Source: Chloroflexota bacterium (GTDB lineage Bacteria > Chloroflexota > UBA6077 > CF-72). Taken from it: a stretch of 30,670 nucleotides of DNA. The translations under genes were made by a program, and so were the position numbers. Under the pieces are notes generated by a model. It saw nothing but the letters and a program-made list of their open reading frames with translations, had not been told where the DNA came from and searched no databases. The stretch is taken from NCBI GenBank assembly GCA_019247135.1, contig JAFAPL010000284.1, forward strand, positions 1 through 30,670, read 5' to 3'. Shown piece by piece: positions 7,937 through 16,227 of the stretch. The first letter of the stretch is position 1; the number at the start of each line of letters is the position of its first letter.

Positions 7937-9058
7937 CTACGGTGGCGGGCTGCAGAGCAACGCGCGAAGGCGGTCGGCGACCACTTCGGCTTCGCCTGGT
8001 TCCAGCGTCTGCGGGTTCAGGGCGATGGCGTCCTCGCCCACGCTGCCGACCGCGATCGCTGGCGTGCCCCTCATGAGTGCGCGCACCAGTCCGTCACGGG
8101 TCCAGGCGCTCTCAGCCTGGAGGTGAACGATGCAGCGCGAATGCGGCTGGCCCGCCTCGCTGGGATAACCGCGTTCGACGTCGACGAAGGGCAGCTCGCT
8201 CAGCGTGTCGAGCCACATGCGCACGCTGTCTTCGTATTCCGTGAGGACCGCCGCCTCGTCCTGCGCGAGCGACCACTCCACCGCTGCCAGCAATCCGAGC
8301 ATCTCTTCTTTGCCGACCTTCATCGGCCGGCCGATGCTGTGATTGGGGCTTCCGTTGGCGCGACAGCCGGCGATAATGGCGGCGCGGCCGAGCACGAGCC
8401 CGCTCGGCTGTGGTCCGCGCAGCCCCTTACCGCCACTGAAGACCGCGACGTCCGCGCCCAACTCCGCCGTGAAGTGCCACAGGCTGGACATCGGCGGGAT
8501 CTGCGCCGCGGCGTCCACGATGACCGGGACGCCTTTCGCGTGCGCCATCGTGATCACGTCTGCTAAGGGCAGACTGGCGGACTCGTAGTGAGCCCCCGCG
8601 AAGTAGACCACCGCCGCGGCGCGCTCGTCGAGCGCGTGATCCAGCTCCCATGCCTGCGTCGAGTGGGCCATACCGATCTCGAGCAGGCGCGCGCCGACCT
8701 GGCGGATCGCGTGGTCGTAGCCGTTGCGGTGGGAGCGGTGGACAATCACGCCGTCTTTCTGGGGAGCTGTGTTTGGGAGGGCGGCTATGCCAGCGGGATC
8801 CGTGCCGACCATGCACGCCGCGGTCGCGAGCGCGATCCCGGCGGCCGCGCCGGACGAAACGTAGCAGGCCTCGTTGCGCGTGAGCTCCGCGATGCGCTCG
8901 CCGACGCGTTGCTGGAGCAGGTCGAGGTCGACGAAGGCTTGCGCCCCTTCTTGCATCGCTTGCATGACCGGCGGCGGCATGCGCGAGCCGCCCAGGCGAG
9001 TCAGCGTGGCGGCGGCGTTGACGATGCGCGGCACGCCCAGTGATTCGTAGCGCCCCAT
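7937..9058 (-). CDS. SelA-like / class-V PLP-dependent enzyme
   Basis: Protein of 373 aa, fold-type I PLP enzyme. The opening RIVNAAATLTRLGGSRMPP and the block EACYVSSGAAAGIALATAA are characteristic of the SelA-like group, which includes DgaE-type D-glucosaminate-6-phosphate ammonia-lyases. The PLP Asp is D182 (VDAAAQIPP) and the Schiff-base Lys is K211 (FSGGKGLRGPQPSG). It is unlikely to be a selenocysteine synthase: no selB or selC is seen, and it is shorter than typical SelA. It is divergently paired with an enolase-superfamily dehydratase (starts 41 bp apart). The pair may act in catabolism of a sugar acid or amino-sugar acid, with one elimination by each enzyme type. That pathway role is inference. 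Confidence 0.88.
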   Translation of the reverse strand: MGRYESLGVPRIVNAAATLTRLGGSRMPPPVMQAMQEGAQAFVDLDLLQQRVGERIAELTRNEACYVSSGAAAGIALATAACMVGTDPAGIAALPNTAPQKDGVIVHRSHRNGYDHAIRQVGARLLEIGMAHSTQAWELDHALDERAAAVVYFAGAHYESASLPLADVITMAHAKGVPVIVDAAAQIPPMSSLWHFTAELGADVAVFSGGKGLRGPQPSGLVLGRAAIIAGCRANGSPNHSIGRPMKVGKEEMLGLLAAVEWSLAQDEAAVLTEYEDSVRMWLDTLSELPFVDVERGYPSEAGQPHSRCIVHLQAESAWTRDGLVRALMRGTPAIAVGSVGEDAIALNPQTLEPGEAEVVADRLRALLCSPPP

Positions 9059-9139
9059 CTTCGCCCAGCATACGCCCCCATTAGGGGTACCCTACGGTCG
9101 TGCGCATCAGCGACGTTCAGACGTTTGTCCTGGGTACCC
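9059..9139. promoter_or_regulatory. Divergent regulatory region with two GGGTACCC palindromes
   Basis: Only 41 bp separate the starts of the SelA-like gene (-) and the dehydratase gene (+), so both promoters must overlap here. The perfect 8-bp palindrome GGGTACCC occurs at 9085-9092, just before the GTG start. It occurs again at 9132-9139, inside the first codons of the dehydratase gene, 47 bp away. Such a pair could be operator half-sites, but two short palindromes can also arise by chance in GC-rich DNA. No regulator gene is adjacent. Confidence 0.3.
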
Positions 9140-10269
9140 CGTGGCGAAATTTGACAATGGTCCGTGTCCGCACGGACGAGGGCCTGGAGGGCGTCGGCGA
9201 AGCACGCATGGTGGGCCACACCGACGCCCTGCTTGGGTATCTACAGGAGGGCGTCCCACGCCACGTGCTGGGCGCCGATCCGTTCAACACGGAGGATCTT
9301 GCTCGGCGACTCATGCGCGACGACTACGCGCGTATGGGCGAGATCGCCATGTCGGGTCTCGCGTGCCTCGAGGTAGCGTGCCTGGACATCAAGGGCAAAG
9401 CACTCGGCGTGCCCGTTCATCAGTTGCTCGGTGGCGCGGTACGAGATCGCATCAAGGCGTACGCCAACGGCTGGTACACGGTCGAACGGACACCCGAAGA
9501 GTTCGCGCGTCAGGCAAAGCTCGTGGTGGAGCGCGGCTACAAAGCGCTGAAGGTGGACCCGTTCGGGCCTGGCTATTACGAGCTGGAGCGCTCGGAGCGG
9601 ATTCGGTCGATCTCGCTCATCGAGGCGATCCGCGCGACGGTAGGTCCCGAGGTCGACATCCTGGTTGAGATGCATGGCCGGTTCACGCCGGCCGAGGCGC
9701 TGCGTATTGCACACGAGCTGGAGCCGTTCGAGCCCGGATGGATCGAGGAGCCGGTTCCGCCCGAAAACCTGAAAGCACTGAAGAAGGTCGCCGAGCAGGT
9801 GCACATTCCGATCGCGACAGGCGAGCGGATCCACGTGCGCCACGAATACCGCGAGCTGCTGGAGCTCCAGGCTGCCGACATCATCCAGGTTGACATCACC
9901 CACTTTGGCGGACTTGGCGAGGTCAAGAAACTGGCGGGCTGGGCTGATGCGTACTACGTATTGGTGGCGCCACACAACGTGGGCGGCACGATTTCGACCG
10001 CGGCGGCGCTGCATCTGGATACGGCGACCGCGAACTTCAAGATTCAAGAGCACTTCAATGATTTCGCGGACGCGTGGATCAAGGAGGCAGCGCCGGGTCT
10101 GCCCGAGGTTGATCCGGCGGACGGGTGTTTTCCCGTACCGACCGCGCCCGGATTAGGCGTCACCTTGAACGAGGACTTCGTTCGTGAGCACCCGATGCAG
10201 AAGGTCGATTTCAACTTGTTTCGGGAAGGCTGGCAGCGGCGCGGCACCGACAAAGTGGCGGTCCACTGA
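9100..10269 (+). CDS. Mandelate racemase / muconate lactonizing enzyme family dehydratase
   Basis: Enolase-superfamily enzyme of 389 aa, probably a sugar-acid dehydratase of the galactonate dehydratase-like type. The N-terminal capping domain covers residues 1-120 and the (beta/alpha)7 barrel follows. Lys151 lies in ALKVDPFGPGYY. Metal ligands are visible as E190 (LVEMHGRF), E216 or E217 (WIEEPVPPEN) and E242 (ATGERIHVR). His192 in the E-M-H motif and His302 (APHNVGG) are the likely catalytic bases. GalD-type enzymes carry Asp at the first ligand, so Glu190 is a mild departure. The start is GTG at 9100. The gene ends 7 bp before the secreted glycosidase gene, suggesting an operon in which released sugar acids are consumed. 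Exact substrate unknown. Confidence 0.92.
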   Translation: MRISDVQTFVLGTPWRNLTMVRVRTDEGLEGVGEARMVGHTDALLGYLQEGVPRHVLGADPFNTEDLARRLMRDDYARMGEIAMSGLACLEVACLDIKGKALGVPVHQLLGGAVRDRIKAYANGWYTVERTPEEFARQAKLVVERGYKALKVDPFGPGYYELERSERIRSISLIEAIRATVGPEVDILVEMHGRFTPAEALRIAHELEPFEPGWIEEPVPPENLKALKKVAEQVHIPIATGERIHVRHEYRELLELQAADIIQVDITHFGGLGEVKKLAGWADAYYVLVAPHNVGGTISTAAALHLDTATANFKIQEHFNDFADAWIKEAAPGLPEVDPADGCFPVPTAPGLGVTLNEDFVREHPMQKVDFNLFREGWQRRGTDKVAVH

Positions 10270-10276
10270 CTCGCAG

Positions 10277-12088
10277 GTGATTGGGCGCGCGCTCGCCGCG
10301 CTGCTGCTCGTCATTGCGGCGGGCGTACCTGCGCACGCTCAGTCGTCGTTGGACACGCGTCTGGGCATCGCTGAAGGTTTTCGGAACCCGGGTGCGATGG
10401 CTGACACCCACGCTGGCTGGGAGCGTTTGATCCTGCCGTGGGACGAAGTCCAGCCGGACGGCCCGGATGACTTCAGCCACCTTGGCATCACCATCTCGGG
10501 CGACCAGCTGCAGAGGGAACTCAATCGTGGTGAGCGCGTTGTTGGCCTGGTCGAGTTCACGCCCGGCTGGGCGGCGGCGAACCCGGACCAGGGGCGACGC
10601 TCGCCACCAAAGAACCTGGATCTACCGTTCGACGACCCGAACAACTACTGGGGCAAGTTCATCTCGCACGTGGTGAAGTACTACGCGGGCAAGATAGACG
10701 ACTGGGTGATCTGGAATGAGCCGGAGTTTCACCCGGGCGACCCGGGCGCAGGCGGCAGCTTCACCTGGCTCGGTTCAGACGACCAGTTCGCACAACTGCT
10801 CAAAGTCGGCTACCTGGCGGCCAAGGCCGCCAACCCGAACGCCACCATTTCCTTCCCGGGTACGTCTTACTGGGTCGACCACGAGAGCGGGCGACCGCAG
10901 TTCTACGACCGCCTCCTCGGCATCCTGACCAACGATGGCGAGGCCGCGAAACACAACTACTACCACGACGTCGTCTCGGTCAACCTCTATCGCGCCCCCG
11001 ACGACATCTTCCGCGTTCACTCGCTCTTCCAGGACATCGAGAAGCAGCACGGCATCGCCAGGCCAATCTGGCTCACTGAGACGAATGCCATGCCGTCAAA
11101 CGACCCGAGCGTCGATTGCCAGCACACGGAATCAGGCATCGCAACGACGCTCGAGGAGCAGGCCGCGTACGGCATCCAGGCCCTCGCGATGGCAGGCGCG
11201 GCAGGCTACGAGCGGTACGAGATCTATCAGATGACTGACCAGAACGAGTGCTCAGAGCCCGCGCTCTGGGGTGTGACTCGAGACGACGGCAGCAAGCGAC
11301 CCATCGAGGATGCGCTGCGCACTGCAATCACTCAGTTCTCTGGCTACACCGCGGTGCACTTCGTTCCCTACACGCGCGACACGCAGGACTGGCCGTCCTG
11401 GCCGGACGACCCGACGTCCCTGATGCCGGACTGGCAGGTGTACCAGGTCGCGTTCGACAAGCCCGGGAATCAGCGCGTCACGACGTTGTGGAACGGAGAC
11501 GCCGACCAGTTGCGCGTGCGCGTGAAGAAGAATGGGTCGAGCGCGACGCTCATGGACCGCGCTGGCGATGCACAGCCGGCGCACGATAACCAGGGCTGGT
11601 GGGTGCTCGACCTGCCGGGCGCGACGGCGCACTACCCGAGCGATCCGCCGGGCTACCACTTCATCGGCGGCTCGCCGCTGCTGCTCATCGAGAACGGCGT
11701 CGACCCATCGACGCCGGTTGCGCCGCCCGCGTTGGGCGATCCAGGCAGCACGCCGCGGGAGTTCCAGCTGTTCCCGAGTCCGGCTCAGGGGCAGACGGTG
11801 CACCGCGGCGAGAGCGCCGGTTTCTACATCAGCACGCGCGGCTATGAAGGGTTCTCGGACCAGATCACGCTGTCGATCGGGGATTGGTATACGCAGCGCG
11901 TGCCGTCGCCGGCTGATGCCAGCACACTGCCGCTGAATGTCACATTCCCAGGTACCGTCTCACCCGGACAGGTTGCGCCAGTGCACATCGAGACGGTCGG
12001 TGCCGAAAACGGGATCTACTACATCGATATGCAGGCCAGCGCCGGCGATATGACGAAGACCGCGCAGCTTGCGCTGGTGGTCGACTAG
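10277..12088 (+). CDS. Secreted glycoside hydrolase-like protein (clan GH-A type) with C-terminal beta domain
   Basis: Protein of 603 aa. I chose the GTG at 10277 because it directly begins a signal peptide (VIGRALAALLLVIAAG, cleavage near AHAQ-SS). An upstream frame extension lies wholly inside the preceding gene. Residues ~25-360 look like a TIM-barrel glycosidase: the general acid/base is probably Glu148 in WVIWNEPEF, and the nucleophile Glu268 in PIWLTETNAMP. This NEP / TET pair is typical of clan GH-A. A beta-rich region (~360-480) and an Ig-like C-terminal domain (~500-603) follow. I cannot assign a GH family; similarity looks distant, with GH39-like enzymes the nearest feel. It is probably exported to act on polysaccharide. 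Its stop codon shares the CTAG tetranucleotide with the convergent gene. Confidence 0.8.
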   Translation: MIGRALAALLLVIAAGVPAHAQSSLDTRLGIAEGFRNPGAMADTHAGWERLILPWDEVQPDGPDDFSHLGITISGDQLQRELNRGERVVGLVEFTPGWAAANPDQGRRSPPKNLDLPFDDPNNYWGKFISHVVKYYAGKIDDWVIWNEPEFHPGDPGAGGSFTWLGSDDQFAQLLKVGYLAAKAANPNATISFPGTSYWVDHESGRPQFYDRLLGILTNDGEAAKHNYYHDVVSVNLYRAPDDIFRVHSLFQDIEKQHGIARPIWLTETNAMPSNDPSVDCQHTESGIATTLEEQAAYGIQALAMAGAAGYERYEIYQMTDQNECSEPALWGVTRDDGSKRPIEDALRTAITQFSGYTAVHFVPYTRDTQDWPSWPDDPTSLMPDWQVYQVAFDKPGNQRVTTLWNGDADQLRVRVKKNGSSATLMDRAGDAQPAHDNQGWWVLDLPGATAHYPSDPPGYHFIGGSPLLLIENGVDPSTPVAPPALGDPGSTPREFQLFPSPAQGQTVHRGESAGFYISTRGYEGFSDQITLSIGDWYTQRVPSPADASTLPLNVTFPGTVSPGQVAPVHIETVGAENGIYYIDMQASAGDMTKTAQLALVVD

Positions 12089-13710
12089 CCCGCGATCCAC
12101 GCCGTCTGCATGCGCAAGCGGCCGTCCGGATACAGCTCCAGACCCTGGACCTTCTTCGCGGCCGCAAGCTGGACGGAAGGGAAACCGTAGAAGATCTTGG
12201 CCGGGTCATCCAGCGCGTAGATCTTCTCTGCTTGACGTAACAGGTCCGTCCGCCTGGATTGGTCGCTGGTCGTGCGCTGTTGATCGAGCAGTTGATCGAC
12301 CTGTGCGTTCGAGTAACTCATGTCATTGAATGGCCGACCCGTGTACACCTGGTCGTACACGTTGCCGTCGGGATCGATGCGGCCGCTCCAGGTGTACAGG
12401 ATCATGCCTTTGTAGGAGTGGTCGACCTGTTGTTTCAGGATCTCGGCCGAGTCGAGCTGGGCCAGTTGTGGCTCAATGCCCGCCTTCTGTAACTGCGCCT
12501 GGATGAGCTGACCGAGCTGCGACTGTAAAGGGTCACCTGAGGGCAACAGGAACTCGAACGTGAGCGGGCCCTTGCCCATGTCGTCGATCAGCTTGCGTGC
12601 ACCATCTGGATCAGGCGCTGGGAAGGGCTTGAAGGACGAGTCGAAGGCGAAGTGCGGCGGCGCGAGAGCGCCAAACCCGACACTTGCGCTGCCCAGATAG
12701 ACCTTGTCGATGATCTCCTGGCGGTCAATCGCCATCGCGATCGCCTTGACCGCGCGTGCGTCCTGGAAGGGGAAGCCGGGTGCGCGGTTGATGCTCAGCC
12801 CGTACCAGGCCAGGCCTGGCGCTTGCTGGTAGCTCAGCCCGCTCTCCGTCTTGAGGATCGAGATGTCCTTACCTGCGACCGCGTTAGTCAGGTCAATGTT
12901 GCCGGTACGCAGGTTCGTGGTGCGTACGTCGCTATTGGCGATGGGCTTGACGATCAGCGTGTCGATATAGGGCTGCTTCGAACCCGCCTTGTCGCGGCCC
13001 CACCAGTTTGGATTCTTCTGGAGCGTCATGTGGTCGTCCTTGACGGACTCGGTCAGGATGAACGGGCCGGTGCCCGCTTTGAACGGCTTGCGGGTGAAGT
13101 CGTCACCTCCGGCTTCGACGATCGGACGCGAGAGCATCATGCTGGCGCGATCGACGAGCTGCGCGAGCAACGGGGAGAACGGCGCTTTGAGGTTGAGTCG
13201 GAGCGTGCTCGGATCGACCACCTCGACGCTATCGATGGACGCGAGCTCACCCGAGCGGGCTGAGTCCGGTGTGAGGCGATAACGGTCGAGGTTCCAGCGG
13301 GCGGATTCAGCATCGAACTGCGTGCCGTCGTGGTAGGTGACGTCCTTGCGCAGCTTGAACGTGACGGTCCTGGCGTCGGACGAGGTGTCCCAGGAGTGCG
13401 CGAGCCACGGAATGATGGTCCCGTCGGGTTGGACGCGCACGAGGGAGTCGTACATCTGGTAGTGAACATCGCGATCCACGAATGCACGCGAGCGGAGTGG
13501 GTCGAGGTCGATGACGTCGTTGGGCAGCCCGAGTGTCAGGGTTCCGCCCGGGCGAGGCGCGGCGCTGCTCGGTGCCACGGTCGCTGGCGCGCTGTTGGCG
13601 TTGGTCGGTGCCGCGGCGCCGCCGCTATTCGGCGCCGCTGATGTACATGCGCTCAATGTGAGTGCAACTGCGGACCCGAGCGCTACACGAAGCAGATCGC
13701 GACGCAACAT
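12085..13710 (-). CDS. Family-5 (peptide/nickel type) ABC solute-binding lipoprotein, orphan
   Basis: Protein of 541 aa. The N-terminus MLRRDLLRVALG resembles a twin-arginine motif. A hydrophobic stretch and the lipobox LSAC (Cys22) follow, so this is a lipid-anchored extracytoplasmic protein, possibly Tat-exported. A short Ala/Pro/Ser linker leads into the SBP_bac_5 domain, with blocks such as VHYQMYDSLVRVQPDGTIIP, DVTYHDGTQFDAESARW and KAGTGPFILTESVK. Proteins of this class deliver peptides, opines, sugars or nickel to Dpp/Opp-type permeases. No cognate permease or ATPase lies beside it, so it is an orphan receptor. Start ATG at 13710 lacks a clear Shine-Dalgarno. It is divergent from the Bmp lipoprotein gene (94 bp between starts). 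Confidence 0.95.
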   Translation of the reverse strand: MLRRDLLRVALGSAVALTLSACTSAAPNSGGAAAPTNANSAPATVAPSSAAPRPGGTLTLGLPNDVIDLDPLRSRAFVDRDVHYQMYDSLVRVQPDGTIIPWLAHSWDTSSDARTVTFKLRKDVTYHDGTQFDAESARWNLDRYRLTPDSARSGELASIDSVEVVDPSTLRLNLKAPFSPLLAQLVDRASMMLSRPIVEAGGDDFTRKPFKAGTGPFILTESVKDDHMTLQKNPNWWGRDKAGSKQPYIDTLIVKPIANSDVRTTNLRTGNIDLTNAVAGKDISILKTESGLSYQQAPGLAWYGLSINRAPGFPFQDARAVKAIAMAIDRQEIIDKVYLGSASVGFGALAPPHFAFDSSFKPFPAPDPDGARKLIDDMGKGPLTFEFLLPSGDPLQSQLGQLIQAQLQKAGIEPQLAQLDSAEILKQQVDHSYKGMILYTWSGRIDPDGNVYDQVYTGRPFNDMSYSNAQVDQLLDQQRTTSDQSRRTDLLRQAEKIYALDDPAKIFYGFPSVQLAAAKKVQGLELYPDGRLRMQTAWIAG

Positions 13711-13789
13711 GCTGCGCAGCGTACCCCTCGCGTTCGCGCGGCGTCGCCTGATGTGCTGCTATCCTGCGCGGCAGCCGCCATACCCCGCT

Positions 13790-13794
13790 GGAGG
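13790..13794 (+). promoter_or_regulatory. Strong Shine-Dalgarno of the Bmp lipoprotein gene
   Basis: GGAGG lies 10 nt before the ATG at 13805 and fixes that start. The frame is open much further upstream (to 13511), but that stretch overlaps the divergent gene. The choice is confirmed by the lipoprotein signal that begins at this ATG. Confidence 0.8.
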
Positions 13795-13804
13795 TGTCTC
13801 AGAG

Positions 13805-15100
13805 ATGACGTCGATGTCGCGCTGTTTTGCCGGTGTGCTGACCGTCGGAGCGCTGGTCCTTTCCGCATGCCAGCCTGCCCCGGCCGCGGCTCCTACCTCG
13901 CCTCCGGCCGCCGCGACTACTGCACCCGCGGCAGCCAAACCCTCGCCCGCCGCGAGCCCCGCCACCGCCGCGAGCCCGGCCGCGAGCCCTGCGGCGAGCC
14001 CGGCCGCGAGTCCCGCCGCCAGTCCGGCTGCAAGCCCGGCAGCGAGTCCCGCCGCGAGTCCAAGCCCCGCGGCAGGTACCGGTGCGCAGCCGGCAGCGGC
14101 AGCCGCGCCATCGTCAGGCTGCCCGAATCAGCCCGCGGCCGCCGGGGCCAAGCAACTGCGCGTTGGTCTGGTAACGGACGTCGGAAAAGTGGACGACAAG
14201 AGCTTCAACCAGTCCGCGTGGGAAGGCGTCCAGTGCGCCCAACAAAACCTCGGACTGACCGACGTCAAGTTCATCGAAACAACCGACCCGAAGGACTACG
14301 GGACCAACATCGAGCAGTTCGCGCAGGACAACTACGATGTGATCATTACCGTTGGGTTCGGGCTCAGTGACGACACGATCACCCAGGCCAAGAAGTACCC
14401 CAACATCAAATTCATCGGCGTCGACCAGTTCCAGGCTGAAACGCTCCCCAACCTCGCCGGCCTCGTCTTCGACGAAGACAAAGCCGGTTATCTGGCGGGC
14501 TATCTCGCCGGCTCGATCAGCAAATCCGGAACCGTGGGCCAGGTCCTGGGCACGCCAATTGTTCCGCCCGTCGAGAAGTACGGCGTCGGCTACATCAATG
14601 GCGCGAAGGCGGCCAAATCGGACGTCAAGGTTCTGAGCGCGTGCCATCCAGGCGGTCTGGCCAAGGGCTTCACCGATCCTGAATGGGGCAATTCCACCGC
14701 CCAACAGATCATGAGCCAGAACGCGGACGTGATCTTCGCCGCCGGCGGCCAGACTGGGAACGGCGGCCTGCTCGCCATCGTGGACAAGGGCGGCTCGGTG
14801 TTGGGCATCGGCGTTGATACGGACCAGTTCCTGTCGTTGCCCGAAGCCAGGAGCATCCTGGTCTCCAGCGCCATGAAGCTGATCACGCCGGGCGTGTTCA
14901 GGATCGTCAAGAGCGTCCAGGACGGGACGTACCAGGGCGGCAACGTCACTGGTGAGGTTGGTCTGGCGCCGTTTCACGACCTGGCCTCGAGGGTGCCGGA
15001 TACGGTGCAGCAGAGGATGACGCAGCTCACGAGCGACGTCGTCGCTGGTCGCACCAAGACTGGATTCACCGCGCCGACGGGTAACTGCCCCCAGGGCTGA
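13805..15100 (+). CDS. BMP family (PnrA/BmpA-like) ABC substrate-binding lipoprotein
   Basis: Protein of 431 aa. The lipoprotein signal (MTSMSRCFAGVLTVGALVLS, then AC) is followed by an unusually long low-complexity Ala/Pro/Ser linker up to about residue 100. The periplasmic-binding-type domain begins at RVGLVTDVGKVDDKSFNQSA, the BMP signature. Further family blocks are DVIITVGFGLSD, KFIGVDQF and DKAGYLAGYLAGSISKSG. The family binds purine nucleosides (PnrA) and supplies Nup-type importers. The three genes downstream encode the rest of such an importer, so nucleoside uptake is the likely role, although the exact ligand is inferred. The operon order is receptor, permease, permease, ATPase. Confidence 0.95.
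   Translation: MTSMSRCFAGVLTVGALVLSACQPAPAAAPTSPPAAATTAPAAAKPSPAASPATAASPAASPAASPAASPAASPAASPAASPAASPSPAAGTGAQPAAAAAPSSGCPNQPAAAGAKQLRVGLVTDVGKVDDKSFNQSAWEGVQCAQQNLGLTDVKFIETTDPKDYGTNIEQFAQDNYDVIITVGFGLSDDTITQAKKYPNIKFIGVDQFQAETLPNLAGLVFDEDKAGYLAGYLAGSISKSGTVGQVLGTPIVPPVEKYGVGYINGAKAAKSDVKVLSACHPGGLAKGFTDPEWGNSTAQQIMSQNADVIFAAGGQTGNGGLLAIVDKGGSVLGIGVDTDQFLSLPEARSILVSSAMKLITPGVFRIVKSVQDGTYQGGNVTGEVGLAPFHDLASRVPDTVQQRMTQLTSDVVAGRTKTGFTAPTGNCPQG
13946..14070 (+). repeat. 12-bp coding repeats giving an (AASP)n linker
   Basis: This stretch of the lipoprotein gene encodes nine AASP tetrapeptides, eight of them contiguous. The DNA units are not identical: Ser alternates AGC and AGT, and Ala and Pro codons vary. 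The repeat is therefore kept at protein level, or is old, rather than being a fresh slippage product. It would act as a flexible spacer between lipid anchor and binding domain. Confidence 0.9.
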
Positions 15101-15126
15101 CCGCTCGCGGCTGACGGAGCGGACCC

Positions 15127-16227
15127 GTGCGAGCACTCTACTCGATCGCGATTCCGCTCCTCGCGGTGCTCACCGCCCTGGTCATCGGTGGCGTCGTCAT
15201 CGCGGTCACCGGCGGCGATGTCCTGCTCGCCTACCGGGGCCTCTGGGAGGGCTCACTCGGCCGCCCCGCCTCGATCTCAGAGACGCTCGTCTGGGCGACT
15301 CCCTATATCTTTGGCGGCCTCGCCGTGGCGCTGGCGTTCAAGGCTGGGCTTTTCAACATCGGCGTCGAAGGCCAGATCGGGGTCGGCTCACTTGCGTCGG
15401 TGTACGTCGGCTATGCCGTCACGTGGCTCTCGTTTCCGTTGCACCTGATCGCCGCCGTGCTGGCCGGCACGCTGGCGGGCGCGATCTGGGGCGGCATTCC
15501 TGGTTTTCTGAAAGCACGCACCGGGGCCCACGAAGTCATCGTGACGATCATGCTGAACTACGTGGCGATCCAGATGACCAGCTTCCTGGTCAGCGGCCCG
15601 ATGAAGGACCCGAACCCGCTGATCGCGAACGCGCAGACGCCGAAGATCCTGCAATCCGCGCGCTTGCCGCCGATGCTGCCGGATCCCCAATACCGCGTCC
15701 ACTGGGGCTTTGTCATCGCTATCCTGGCGGCTCTTGCGATCTGGTGGCTGTTGCAACGGAGCACGCTCGGCTTCGAGATTCGCGTCGTCGGTGCCAACGC
15801 GAACGCGGCGCGTTACGCGGGCATCGCCGTCGGTAAGACCATGGTCGTCGCGATGGCGATCTCGGGTGGTCTGGCGGGTCTGGCAGGCAGTCTCGAAGTC
15901 GTCGGGCTGAACTTCTATCACACGGCCGGCTTCAGCGTTGGGTATGGGTTCGACAGTATTGCCGTCGCGCTCCTCGGGCGCGGCGATCCGATCGGGGTGA
16001 TCCCGTCGGCTCTGCTGTTCGGTGCGCTGCGCGCGGGATCCTCGCGAATGCAGTTCCTGTCCCAGATTCCGATCGACATCATCGACGTCATTCAGGCGCT
16101 CGTGCTGATCTTCGTCGCGGCGCCGGCGCTGATTCGATGGATGTACCGAGTACGCGTGCCGCGGGAGGCGGCGTCTGTGACGGGTGAAGTGCAGTTGACC
16201 AGCGGCTGGGGCAAGGCCGAAACGTGA
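15127..16227 (+). CDS. ABC transporter permease, Nup/BmpB type (first permease)
   Basis: Integral membrane protein of 366 aa in the branched-chain amino acid/sugar permease superfamily (BPD_transp_2). Blocks include NIGVEGQIGVGSLASVYVG and the family-typical GAHEVIVTIMLNYVAIQM, followed by GFEIRVVGANANAARYAGI, a cytoplasmic loop that contacts the ATPase. About 8-9 hydrophobic helices are apparent. The start is GTG at 15127 with GGAG about 9 nt upstream. The stop overlaps the next gene's GTG by 4 bp (GTGA), a sign of coupling. It should form the membrane pore with the product of the next gene in a nucleoside importer. Confidence 0.94.
   Translation: MRALYSIAIPLLAVLTALVIGGVVIAVTGGDVLLAYRGLWEGSLGRPASISETLVWATPYIFGGLAVALAFKAGLFNIGVEGQIGVGSLASVYVGYAVTWLSFPLHLIAAVLAGTLAGAIWGGIPGFLKARTGAHEVIVTIMLNYVAIQMTSFLVSGPMKDPNPLIANAQTPKILQSARLPPMLPDPQYRVHWGFVIAILAALAIWWLLQRSTLGFEIRVVGANANAARYAGIAVGKTMVVAMAISGGLAGLAGSLEVVGLNFYHTAGFSVGYGFDSIAVALLGRGDPIGVIPSALLFGALRAGSSRMQFLSQIPIDIIDVIQALVLIFVAAPALIRWMYRVRVPREAASVTGEVQLTSGWGKAET

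Noticed and set aside
7937..9058. Selenocysteine synthase and a selenium pathway
   Set aside because: The protein is SelA-like only at fold level, is short for SelA, and no selB, selC or selD is visible. A PLP lyase role beside the dehydratase fits better.
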